Below, one piece after another: positions 7,597-15,038 of a stretch of DNA of 37,992 nucleotides. This stretch comes from Pseudomonadales bacterium. GTDB lineage: Bacteria; Pseudomonadota; Gammaproteobacteria; Pseudomonadales; Azotimanducaceae. A program made the translations under genes and the position numbers. The first letter of the stretch is position 1, and the number at the start of each line of letters is the position of its first letter. Below the pieces are notes generated by a model, which worked only from the letters and a program-made list of their open reading frames with translations, was not told where the DNA came from and ran no database searches. The stretch lies in assembly GCA_016779565.1 (NCBI GenBank), contig JADHNJ010000022.1, forward strand, positions 1 through 37,992. The letters run 5' to 3'.

Positions 7597-9342
7597 ATGG
7601 TAGCTCAATCCACTCCGATGTCAGGCCACGATGCAGAGAATCGAGGTTGTTGGCAGGTCGCGGTTATACTGGTTCGAGACTTTTCAGCCTATCGCAGTGA
7701 CTTCCAGTCTGTGACTGCTGGCGCTAGGAGCCGTTTTGAGGCTGCAGACTGGGCTGCTGTTCAGCGGGCCGCAGCTTCGAGAATTCGGCTTTATAGCGAC
7801 CATCGTCAACGCTGTTTTGCCCGTTTGAATGACCTGGTCCAGTCATTTTCGTTGGCAGATTGGCAGCAAACAAAATGCCATTTTCAGTCTTTGATTGATG
7901 GCATGCCGGACGAGGAACTCGCGCAAACTTGGTACAACACGCTTTACCGAAAACTCAAGGGTCGGGACTCGCTGCAATCGAACGTCGCCTTTATAGAACA
8001 ACTGACCACGACCCAAGTAGCACCTGCACCTTTTGAGTTGTTTCACTTCACGCAGGCCGAAAACTTGGCATCGCTATTTGAGCAGATCCTGCTGAGTTAT
8101 CCCTTTGAAGTCCCCTTCGCTAATCTTGAAAGAGATGTTGCCGCGATGTCTCAATCGTTAAGCCAGCATTTCGATGCGCAAAATGGTGAGAAGATCCTCG
8201 CAACTTTGCTCAGAAGCGTCTTTTACCGCAATAAAGGTGCTTACTTGATTGGTCAAATTGTCCTAGACGAGCGCGTCTTTCCTTTAGCGATAGCACTCCA
8301 ACATGATCGATCTGAAGGTTTGGCTGTGGATGCAATTTTATGGAATGAAAACGATCTCTCAAGGATTTTCAGCTTCACCCGAGCTTATTTTATGGTGGAT
8401 ACCGCGAGACCCCAATCTATCGTTCAGTTTTTGGCTGCTTTGATGCCTCAGAAAAAGACCGCCGAGTTATACAGTAGCCTTGGCTTTTTCAAACACGGCA
8501 AAACGGTCTTCTACGCGGATTTCAACGCCCATCTCAAGCACACCTCGGATCTGTTTAGGCGAGCGGAGGGGACTCAAGGCCTCGTGATGGCAGTATTCAA
8601 GCTTGAATCCTATCAGGTGGTGTTCAAGGTGATTCGAGATCAGTTTCCTGCGTCAAAAAATGTGACGAAGGCGCAGGTGAGGCGAGCTTATCATCTCGTG
8701 AAAACCCATGATCGAGTAGGCCGAATGGCTGATACCCATGAGTTTCTTGAATTATGTTTGCCGACGAATCGGTTCTCTGAGGAAGTGCTGGAGGAGCTGC
8801 TGACCGACTGTAGCGATTGTGTTTCTTTGGATGATGGGCTGGTCAGGCTGCAACATGTTTATATCGAGCGGCTGATGACCCCTTTAAATCTTTATCTACC
8901 GCAAGCTTCACCCATTGATCAGAGTTTGGTGTTGGAGGATTATGGCCTGGCAATCAAACAATTAGCTGCAGCGAACATTTTTCCAGGAGACATGTTGCCG
9001 AAAAATTTTGGTGTCACGCGTCACGGCAGGGTAGTATTTTATGATTATGATGAAATTTGTTATTTAACTGAAATAAATTTTAGAGCGTTGCCGGCTGCTG
9101 ACCCGAGCCTCAACTCTGCGGAACCTTGGTTCGAAGTGGGCGAGTTTGATGTCTTTCCAGAAGAGTTTGCACATTTTCTCATGGCGAACGCAGCCTTGAG
9201 AGAGATCTTCGGATCCAAGCACGGTGATTTGTTCACCCCAGATTATTGGCAGGGGGTGCAACGCCAAGTTGAGGAACAACTGATGTTAGATGTGTTTCCG
9301 TATTCATCGAACCGCAGACTTAGTAAAGACCCCGCTCGGTAG
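7597..9342 (+). CDS. aceK: isocitrate dehydrogenase kinase/phosphatase AceK
   Basis: AceK phosphorylates and dephosphorylates isocitrate dehydrogenase, steering isocitrate into the TCA cycle or the glyoxylate shunt. I choose the ATG at 7597 because AAGGAG (7581-7586) lies 10 bases upstream; it gives 581 residues, close to the E. coli length, while the open frame to 7540 adds 19 residues without support. The N-terminal regulatory domain begins FSAYRSDFQSV; the kinase domain has GLVMAVFKL and VVFKVIRD near residue 330. The catalytic loop DMLPKNFG gives Asp465 and Asn470, and YDYDE gives Asp483, matching E. coli Asp457, Asn462 and Asp475. No aceA or aceB is adjacent, unlike the enterobacterial aceBAK operon. 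FadR-type operators lie about 240 bp upstream. Confidence 0.93.
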   Translation: MVAQSTPMSGHDAENRGCWQVAVILVRDFSAYRSDFQSVTAGARSRFEAADWAAVQRAAASRIRLYSDHRQRCFARLNDLVQSFSLADWQQTKCHFQSLIDGMPDEELAQTWYNTLYRKLKGRDSLQSNVAFIEQLTTTQVAPAPFELFHFTQAENLASLFEQILLSYPFEVPFANLERDVAAMSQSLSQHFDAQNGEKILATLLRSVFYRNKGAYLIGQIVLDERVFPLAIALQHDRSEGLAVDAILWNENDLSRIFSFTRAYFMVDTARPQSIVQFLAALMPQKKTAELYSSLGFFKHGKTVFYADFNAHLKHTSDLFRRAEGTQGLVMAVFKLESYQVVFKVIRDQFPASKNVTKAQVRRAYHLVKTHDRVGRMADTHEFLELCLPTNRFSEEVLEELLTDCSDCVSLDDGLVRLQHVYIERLMTPLNLYLPQASPIDQSLVLEDYGLAIKQLAAANIFPGDMLPKNFGVTRHGRVVFYDYDEICYLTEINFRALPAADPSLNSAEPWFEVGEFDVFPEEFAHFLMANAALREIFGSKHGDLFTPDYWQGVQRQVEEQLMLDVFPYSSNRRLSKDPAR

Positions 9343-9438
9343 ACAGTAGGAATCTATCAACCATTGTGCTAGAAAGGCGATGCCATGTCAGGTGCCAAGA
9401 GCATTAAGCTCAAAGAACCAATCGGTAAGGAGTGAAGC

Positions 9439-10095
9439 TTGGATCTATACGACGCGATGAGTACCCAGCGTGCCGTGAGGCGGTTAAGACCCGATGCCAT
9501 TCCAGAGCCGGTATTGGCGAAGGTTTTAGCGGCAGCAGCCTGGGCACCGACTGGTGGTAATGTCCAACCTTTCCGAATGATCACGGTAACCGACCGACAA
9601 AAGCTATCGGTCATCCAAAAGCTGTACCAAACGCAATGGTCAATTTATACAGAATCAATGCGAGCGGAAGGCGATGGCCTTGCCCTGCCTAGGCAAAAGA
9701 TGCTTCGCGCAGGGGATTACCTTGCGGCTAATATGCATGAGGTACCCGTGCTCGTGGTGGTGTGCTTCAATGCTAATCTAATGGCTATAACGGATGCTGA
9801 TCTTGATAGGCCCTCGATTGTTGGGGGCGGCTCAGTGTATACCGCTGTTCAAAACCTTATGCTCGCCTGTCGGGCCGAGGGCTTGGGCTGTGTACTTACC
9901 ACCTTATTGTGTTACCAAGAGCAGGAAATCAAAGCCCTCTTAGAAATACCGGAAGAATGGGGTACTTGCGCTGCGATTCCAATTGGATATCCGGTTCTAA
10001 AAGGTTATGGACCGATTAGCAGGCGCCCAATCGACAAGCTGGTGTTCGATAATGTTTGGGGTCAGAGCGCGAGTTTGGGGGAGACGCATGGGTAG
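9439..10095 (+). CDS. nitroreductase family flavoprotein
   Basis: A 218-residue FMN-binding nitroreductase-like protein. It shows the N-terminal phosphate-contacting RAVRRLRPD, the substrate/flavin loop APTGGNVQPFRMI and the late GLGCVLTT turn typical of the fold. The start is a TTG at 9439 with a strong AAGGAG 6 bases upstream; an ATG at 9457 is the alternative. It would act as an NAD(P)H-dependent reductase in the cytoplasm, substrate unknown. Its last 8 bases overlap the start of the cis-prenyltransferase gene, so the two are co-translated and may act together, although no known pathway joins them. Confidence 0.85.
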   Translation: MDLYDAMSTQRAVRRLRPDAIPEPVLAKVLAAAAWAPTGGNVQPFRMITVTDRQKLSVIQKLYQTQWSIYTESMRAEGDGLALPRQKMLRAGDYLAANMHEVPVLVVVCFNANLMAITDADLDRPSIVGGGSVYTAVQNLMLACRAEGLGCVLTTLLCYQEQEIKALLEIPEEWGTCAAIPIGYPVLKGYGPISRRPIDKLVFDNVWGQSASLGETHG

Positions 10096-10846
10096 GTTCT
10101 TGTATCGGCTCTACGAGCGGTTGCTGTGGTCTCAGGTGAAGGACGGTCCGAGCCCTAATCATATTGGCTTGATTGTCGATGGTAATCGACGATTTGCGCG
10201 AGGCCGGGGTCTTTCGCAAAATTTGGGGCACGAAGAGGGATCGAGTCGGGTTGAGGAGTTTCTCCGCTGGTGCTGGCGACTTGAAATCAAAGTGGTGACT
10301 TTATACGGATTCTCAACTGAAAATTTTAATCGCTCTGAAGATGAGGTGGACTATCTCATGGAGTTGATTATGACCAAGCTAAAGCAGTTTCAAACAGATC
10401 CCGCGATTAAATCCGAACGGGTGCGGGTGAAGGTGATCGGCCGGCGTGAGGATTTAAGCGATGCCATGAATGCGGAAATCGACTTGGTAGAGTCAATGAC
10501 GGCTGATCACGATCGGTTCCTTCTGAATATCGCTTTGAGCTATGGCGGCAGAGCTGAGATTATCGATGCGGTAAAACAAGTGGCCGCTGAGGTTAAGGCA
10601 GGGAGTCTGGAGATCGATGCGATTACCGAGCAAGGGTTTGCAGACTATCTGTACACCGTCGGCGTACCTGATCCAGATCTCATCATTCGAACGTCAGGAG
10701 AGGAGCGGCTCTCAGGATTTTTACTATGGCAGAGCGCTTACTCGGAGCTTTATTTTACAGAGGTGTATTGGCCGGCATTTCGAATGATTGATTTTTGGCG
10801 AGCAATAAGGGTCTACCAGCAAAGAGAACGTCGATTCGGCAAATGA
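10088..10846 (+). CDS. cis-prenyltransferase (undecaprenyl diphosphate synthase family)
   Basis: I use the ATG at 10088, which overlaps the nitroreductase stop by 8 bases, giving 252 residues. Family motifs are complete: HIGLIVDGNRRFAR with catalytic Asp31, GFSTENFNR, ALSYGGRAEI and PDPDLIIRTSGEERLSGFLLWQ. The enzyme condenses isopentenyl diphosphate onto an allylic primer with cis geometry. Two points set it apart from housekeeping UppS: the motif reads RLSGF where the usual form is RxSNF, and it begins with an LYERLLWSQVKDGPSP-type helix that I associate with actinobacterial and archaeal relatives. It is also outside the usual frr-uppS-cdsA-dxr cluster. I infer a second, specialised prenyl synthase; chain length unknown. 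Confidence 0.85.
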   Translation: MGRFLYRLYERLLWSQVKDGPSPNHIGLIVDGNRRFARGRGLSQNLGHEEGSSRVEEFLRWCWRLEIKVVTLYGFSTENFNRSEDEVDYLMELIMTKLKQFQTDPAIKSERVRVKVIGRREDLSDAMNAEIDLVESMTADHDRFLLNIALSYGGRAEIIDAVKQVAAEVKAGSLEIDAITEQGFADYLYTVGVPDPDLIIRTSGEERLSGFLLWQSAYSELYFTEVYWPAFRMIDFWRAIRVYQQRERRFGK

Positions 10847-10952
10847 AAGGTTGGCTCTGCGCTCTTGGGCCGAATAGATTTGGGATTAATTCGGTAAATG
10901 GGTGAAATACAAGGGTGCGGTAAACCTGTTTGAAACAAGGGTATAAAGGTTT

Positions 10953-10979
10953 TATAGGTGGCACAGGTGGTATAGGTGT
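10953..10979 (+). repeat. three tandem 9-bp repeats upstream of the GGDEF gene
   Basis: TATAGGTGG, CACAGGTGG and TATAGGTGT follow each other without gaps, just before the ribosome-binding site of the diguanylate cyclase gene. The preceding bases (GTATAAAGGTTTTA) are related in composition. The copies share AGGTG and will sit in the 5' leader of the mRNA. Function unknown. Confidence 0.6.
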
Positions 10980-10991
10980 TAAGGATGGCTC

Positions 10992-11870
10992 GTGGCAGCG
11001 CTTGACAATAATATTAAGTTTCCGTGTCTGGTTATCACCAGCGAAGACGGCTTAGGTACTGTTCATCGGCTAGAGCAGGACGTCGTCACGCTGGGCAGCG
11101 ACGAGAAGGCTAGTGTTTATCTTCCGATGCGAGGGGTAGGACCTGCCCATACGATATTGTCGCGAGCAGATCAGAACGGTGATTGGTTGCTCACCAGTTG
11201 CGCCGATAATTTGACGATGCACAACGATGTGCTGGTCACTGATCCTAAAGTCATCGTTGATGGCGATCGTATCGAGCTGGGCAACGTAAAACTCAAATTT
11301 CGATTCTTTGATGAAGAAGACGAACACTATCATGCAGCCTTGCGGCAGCTTGCCATCAGAGACGGTATAACCCAACTGTATAACGTGCGGTACTTTGCGG
11401 ATTCACTCCAAAAAGAACACGAGTATAGCTATCGAAAGCAATCCTCTTTGGCGCTGCTGTTTATGGATATCGATCATTTTAAATTGGTGAACGATCGGTT
11501 TGGTCACGCCTATGGTGATTTTGTTCTTAAGGAATTGGCATCCCTGCTGACGACTAAAATAAGAGGTTACGATTTGCTTGCTCGCTATGGTGGCGAAGAA
11601 TTTGTATTTATGGTCCGCGAAGAATCACACCAAGCGGTGCATGAGTTAGCCCATAGAGTTTGCAGCGATGTGCGAAATCATGTGTTTAATCATGCGGGTA
11701 TCCGCACCAAATTGACCGTCAGTATTGGCTACTATTGGTGGGATGGCAAAGACCGAGAAACTTCTGCCGAAGACATTTTGCGCATTGCTGATGATCACCT
11801 CTATCAGGCAAAAGATGCGGGTCGAGACCAGGTTATCCCAGCGTCATTGTCGAATCCAGAAATTCCCTAG
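10992..11870 (+). CDS. diguanylate cyclase with N-terminal FHA-like domain
   Basis: The start is a GTG at 10992 with AAGGA 6 bases upstream; 292 residues. Residues about 10-105 have an FHA-like beta-sandwich pattern (VVTLGSDEKASVYLP, VGPAHTIL, VIVDGDRIELGNVKLKF). However, the usual GR and SRxH phosphothreonine contacts are replaced by GS and GPAH, so phosphopeptide binding is doubtful. Residues about 118-285 are a GGDEF domain: DGITQLYN, FMDIDHFKLVND and the active-site GGEEF (200-204). An intact inhibitory site R191-G-Y-D194 lies five residues before it. The protein should make cyclic-di-GMP and be feedback inhibited. No membrane segment is present, so sensing is cytoplasmic. Confidence 0.88.
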   Translation: MAALDNNIKFPCLVITSEDGLGTVHRLEQDVVTLGSDEKASVYLPMRGVGPAHTILSRADQNGDWLLTSCADNLTMHNDVLVTDPKVIVDGDRIELGNVKLKFRFFDEEDEHYHAALRQLAIRDGITQLYNVRYFADSLQKEHEYSYRKQSSLALLFMDIDHFKLVNDRFGHAYGDFVLKELASLLTTKIRGYDLLARYGGEEFVFMVREESHQAVHELAHRVCSDVRNHVFNHAGIRTKLTVSIGYYWWDGKDRETSAEDILRIADDHLYQAKDAGRDQVIPASLSNPEIP

Positions 11871-12163
11871 GTCAATCAAAGGTCGTGTTATTGAGCTAAG
11901 GAGCAAAAGTCTTATTGGCCAATGCCTGGATCGTGTCAATAGCGTAAAGCCGCAAAAACTGCTCCGTCGGGCATTGTTAAGCCGTTTGTGCTTAGCGGTT
12001 TAAAATCCGCGCCCAAAATTGTCTGCGTCGCGTTTTTTATTTCAGAAAGCTACTGGGTGAAGGTGTTTCCTATTGGATGAATGATGTGTGGGCCGAATAT
12101 CAAAATGAGTCCGGTTGCTCCAAAGACGATGTTCAGTAACAAGGTTAGATTAATCTAGGTGGT
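11871..12163. other. 293-bp intergenic region
   Basis: It lies between the diguanylate cyclase and the convergent phosphatidyltransferase. I see a modest hairpin, AAGCCG...CGGTTT around 11979-12001, without a T-run, and a TTTTTT tract near 12032 without a convincing stem. On the minus strand it holds a possible 30-residue hydrophobic ORF (12050-12142). No tRNA-like cloverleaf is evident. Confidence 0.5.
12050..12142 (-). CDS. possible small membrane peptide (30 aa)
   Basis: A TTG-initiated minus-strand frame lying 21 bases downstream of the phosphatidyltransferase stop encodes 30 residues dominated by one hydrophobic stretch, NIVFGATGLILIFGP, followed by HIIHPIGNTFTQ and a TAG stop. It looks like a single-pass membrane peptide and would be in the same operon. 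Against it: no Shine-Dalgarno sequence is visible before the TTG, and short hydrophobic frames arise by chance. I do not recognise a family. Confidence 0.2.
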   Translation of the reverse strand: MLLNIVFGATGLILIFGPHIIHPIGNTFTQ

Positions 12164-12781
12164 TTAGCGGCGCTGCCTTAAGCTAAGCCATCGGTCGAGG
12201 ATAGATAGGGCCGTTGAGATCACCAGAGCCCAGTACAAGAAATCTAAAAATGGCGCGCCCCTTGAAAGGCTTGGTAGCGTCATGGTGCCGAGAAAAATAC
12301 CGACAAGCGCGAAGTAGGCTATGCCGTTATAGCGCCCGAGCCGACTGGCGATCAGGGGGCGGCCCTGATGCGCACCAGATCCAAAGCTATAATGAATAAA
12401 TGCGACTGCGATCAGTGCTGATAGTAAAAGAGGTAAGCCCTGACGAAGGCTAAAAGCGCCAATCGTTGAAATTACGAAAACCGCATCGGCGCCATGATCG
12501 ACAAGCCCGCCTCTCGCTGAAGCGGTGTGCAGGTATCGGGCCATTGGGCCATCGATAAGATCTGTGATGACAGCAAGCACATAACCCATGAGTGCTAAAT
12601 GCCACGATCCGTCGAAAATAGCCCAACACACCCAGAGGGCAAGACCTAATCGGCTTAAACTCAGGGCATTGGGTAAGTGTTTTAAAACGCTTATGATGAT
12701 CGCCTCAAAGAATCGGCTTGGTACCAATGATGACTGTAACAGATTTTGCGCAGGTTTCTGCGCGGGCAAGGCCGAGCGCAC
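12164..12781 (-). CDS. CDP-alcohol phosphatidyltransferase family protein
   Basis: A 205-residue multi-spanning membrane enzyme with the full family signature D74-x2-D77-G78-x2-A81-R82-x8-G91-x3-D95-x3-D99, in which the aspartates bind metal and catalyse phosphatidyl or other head-group transfer from a CDP-alcohol. Hydrophobic stretches before and after the motif fit the usual six-helix fold. The start is uncertain: GTG at 12781 gives the length stated, TTG at 12727 gives 187 residues, and neither has a good ribosome-binding site. The head-group acceptor cannot be told. It is a different subfamily from the second such enzyme at 21916. Confidence 0.83.
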   Translation of the reverse strand: MRSALPAQKPAQNLLQSSLVPSRFFEAIIISVLKHLPNALSLSRLGLALWVCWAIFDGSWHLALMGYVLAVITDLIDGPMARYLHTASARGGLVDHGADAVFVISTIGAFSLRQGLPLLLSALIAVAFIHYSFGSGAHQGRPLIASRLGRYNGIAYFALVGIFLGTMTLPSLSRGAPFLDFLYWALVISTALSILDRWLSLRQRR

Positions 12782-12861
12782 TAGGACGTGTCAGCTCGTT
12801 GTTCGGATTTAGCGGTAGCGTTGGACTCGCTAACTTACCAGTCTTTTCGGGTAAGCGTTGG

Positions 12862-13308
12862 ATGGTTTCGAGAGTTGCTTTGGTTGCCAGTCTTGGGCTT
12901 ATTATGGGCTTAGGGCCTTTTGAGCGAATGCCGGGAGGGCGAATTCTGGGGCCCGAAATCTCAACACCTGTTGCGCATTGGCGGTTCGTATCCGCTGCTC
13001 GCCAATGTGCACTTGAAGTCAGGCCCAGTTATCCGCACTCGGTGACAGTGAACTGTTGGCACCTAGATGGGCAGTTGTACATAGGATGTATGGCTTGTGA
13101 AGGCAAAACTTGGTCCAGATATGTTCAAGAGGTTCCGATGGCGCGTGTGAAAATTCTTGATGCGATCTATCCCGTTGCGATGCAGCGCGTGTCGAAAGTC
13201 GAGGAAGTCGCTGCTGCTTGGGAGGCGCGCTGGCTGAACATGGGAAGGGAGCTGCCAGCGCCAGCTGTACCGGGCGGTTATTGGTTGTATCGGGTAACCT
13301 CGCGATGA
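12862..13308 (+). CDS. uncharacterised membrane-anchored protein, possible split-barrel flavin/F420 type
   Basis: I start at the ATG at 12862 because the product then begins with a membrane anchor (VALVASLGLIMGLGP), followed by FERMPGGRILG and STPVAHWRFV. The frame extends upstream to 12718 but there overlaps the divergent phosphatidyltransferase gene and looks less protein-like. The soluble part has LEVRPSYPHSVTVNCWHLDGQLYI, then GKTWSRYVQEVP and VKILDAIYPV. That pattern of strands recalls split beta-barrel, pyridoxamine-oxidase-like or F420-binding proteins that I recall as hypothetical proteins in marine gammaproteobacteria. The assignment is tentative. It overlaps the next gene by 4 bases (ATGA). 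Confidence 0.65.
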   Translation: MVSRVALVASLGLIMGLGPFERMPGGRILGPEISTPVAHWRFVSAARQCALEVRPSYPHSVTVNCWHLDGQLYIGCMACEGKTWSRYVQEVPMARVKILDAIYPVAMQRVSKVEEVAAAWEARWLNMGRELPAPAVPGGYWLYRVTSR

Positions 13309-14186
13309 AAATCGCAATCGCGGGCGCTAACGGAAATCTTGGGCGGCGCTTGATTGCAGCCCTCGGTCATGATCATCAATTATTAGGTTTGGTGCGGTCG
13401 CCCAGTGCGGCGGAGCATTTGATATCGTTACCCTGTCAAGTGGCGATGGTTGCGTATCAGGATGTGGAACAATTGTCGAACTTGATTCAAGGGTTTGATG
13501 TGCTGATCAATTTAACGGGTATTATCAAAGCGACCCGCACCAATCCGTATGTTAAGGCACATGAGGAAACGGCTAAAGCCTTAGTTTTAGCGTGTCAGCA
13601 AGCAGAGGTCCCTCGGATCATTGCCCTTGGAATTTGTGGCACAGAGGCGGAGCACCCAAACGCTTGTTTTCGGTCTAGAGCAGCCTGTGAAGCACTACAA
13701 TTAGAGGGTTTAAGCGACAGTGTAATTTTGCGCGTACCTATGGTGTTAGGTGAAGGCGATTACGCTAGCCGCGCGTTGGTCAAACGGGCGAACAGCCGGC
13801 TAGCGTGGACCTTTCGAGCGAGGAGTATGGAGCAACCCATTTATGCTGGAGACGTCATTGAGGCGATTCGTCAGCTGTGCTTTACCAAGATCACAGGTAT
13901 TGTGATGTTAGCTGGGCCCGAATCGATTACGCGTCGAGCCCTGATCACCCGATGCGCCGGATTTGTCGATAACCATTCGGTAACGGTTGTTTCTTTACCC
14001 TTAGCCTTAGGGCTTTTTGTTTCGTTCCTTTTAGAGCGTTTTATGAGTTCGCCACCGGTGACGCCGACTATGCTGGGGGTGCTTGATCATGACGATAATT
14101 TTGATGTGCTCTTGCCGGAGACCCTTGACCTGACCCTGACGCCGCTAGACACTATCCTCGAGCGGATAACCAAGTTGCCTGCATAA
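13305..14186 (+). CDS. NAD(P)-binding atypical SDR / epimerase-like protein
   Basis: A 293-residue Rossmann-fold protein with the dinucleotide motif G7-A-N-G10-N-L-G13, then DVLINLTGIIK and a central PRIIALGICG strand, in the style of NmrA-like and NDUFA9-like atypical short-chain dehydrogenases. The usual YxxxK pair is not apparent, so it may bind NAD(P) without classical catalysis. A hydrophobic segment near residue 230 (VVSLPLALGLFVSFLL) may touch the membrane. The ATG overlaps the upstream stop (ATGA), so it is co-translated with the anchored split-barrel-like protein. Its last 42 bases overlap the convergent sirtuin gene. Confidence 0.8.
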   Translation: MKIAIAGANGNLGRRLIAALGHDHQLLGLVRSPSAAEHLISLPCQVAMVAYQDVEQLSNLIQGFDVLINLTGIIKATRTNPYVKAHEETAKALVLACQQAEVPRIIALGICGTEAEHPNACFRSRAACEALQLEGLSDSVILRVPMVLGEGDYASRALVKRANSRLAWTFRARSMEQPIYAGDVIEAIRQLCFTKITGIVMLAGPESITRRALITRCAGFVDNHSVTVVSLPLALGLFVSFLLERFMSSPPVTPTMLGVLDHDDNFDVLLPETLDLTLTPLDTILERITKLPA

Positions 14187-14999
14187 AGCTGGAATAGCAA
14201 CCTCCGCAGGAGTCGTTATCTTCAGTGACGCCTGATCGTCTACTCGAGTCCAGCCCGGATTAATCAACCAGATGGGCTTATCTTTGGCGAGAGCATAGCG
14301 ACAAAACCGATATCCGGAAAATAGTTTGAGAGAGCTTCCGACCACTAGCAAGGCATCAGCCTGATCGATAAAGCGATAGATTTGGGCAACTAGGTCTACC
14401 TCGACACTACCTCCGAAGAAAACGACTCTGGGTTTTAAGTCACCGCCGCAAGCCGAGCAGCTCGGGCATTGGAAATCGCGAATAGCTTGGTCTGCAATAT
14501 CTGCGTCGCCGTCGGGTAACAAAACCTGTGAATCGGTTGTTGGCGCAATTAAGGCCTCTAGCTGCTGTTGCACATCGCTGCGTTTATGTTGCTGAGCGCA
14601 GGACAGACAATCTACCCAGTCAAGATTTCCGTGAAGGTGAAAGACTTGTCGGGTGCCCGCCTGTTCATGCAGCGAATCAACATTTTGAGTTACCACCTGG
14701 CGAATCAGGCCGGCGTCATGAAGACGTTTTAGCCCGAGATGGGCTGAATTGGGTCGAGCCCTCGCAAATATAGGCCAACCTCGTGCACTCCTTGCCCAGT
14801 ACCTTTGTCGAACAGTGGGGTCATCGAGAAAAGCTTGATGCAGTATGGGAGATTGCCCTTGCCAGTTGCCGTCCTGATCGCGATAGGTTGGTATGCCTGA
14901 GGCGAGACTTAAGCCCGCGCCTGTTAGACACACAACATGGGGGCTGGCTTTAAATCGATCAAGGAGTTGTTCAAAGGGGAAAGTGGCGGTCGTTGTCAT
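14145..14999 (-). CDS. Sir2 family NAD-dependent protein deacylase
   Basis: A 284-residue sirtuin. Motifs in order: GAGLS (27-31) and GIPTYRD for NAD binding, TQNVDSLH (104-111), the catalytic HLHG with His123, a zinc site of C131-x2-C134 and C181-x2-C184 (an extra Cys178 lies just before), LKPRVVFFG, and VGSSL for ribose binding. The class resembles SIRT4-like bacterial sirtuins. It should remove acyl groups from lysines in an NAD-dependent way. It lies 39 bases downstream of two MFS genes on the same strand and probably forms their operon. Its 3' end overlaps the opposite-strand SDR gene by 42 bases. Confidence 0.92.
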   Translation of the reverse strand: MTTTATFPFEQLLDRFKASPHVVCLTGAGLSLASGIPTYRDQDGNWQGQSPILHQAFLDDPTVRQRYWARSARGWPIFARARPNSAHLGLKRLHDAGLIRQVVTQNVDSLHEQAGTRQVFHLHGNLDWVDCLSCAQQHKRSDVQQQLEALIAPTTDSQVLLPDGDADIADQAIRDFQCPSCSACGGDLKPRVVFFGGSVEVDLVAQIYRFIDQADALLVVGSSLKLFSGYRFCRYALAKDKPIWLINPGWTRVDDQASLKITTPAEVAIPALCRQLGYPLEDSV

Positions 15000-15038
15000 A
15001 GCTTTGCTGCATTCGATAACACGGGAAGGGCGTGAGGT

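Noticed and set aside
12005..12045. Possible terminator with a TTTTTT tract
   Set aside because: The only pairing upstream of the T-run is a 4-bp CGCG stem with a long loop, too weak to call.
12146..12157. Perfect 12-bp palindrome TAGATTAATCTA just after the phosphatidyltransferase stop
   Set aside because: Several such palindromes are expected by chance in 38 kb, and it has no partner copy.
12718..12861. Longer N-terminus of the anchored split-barrel-like protein
   Set aside because: It lies over the divergent phosphatidyltransferase start and puts 48 polar, Ser/Arg/Ala-rich residues before the membrane anchor.
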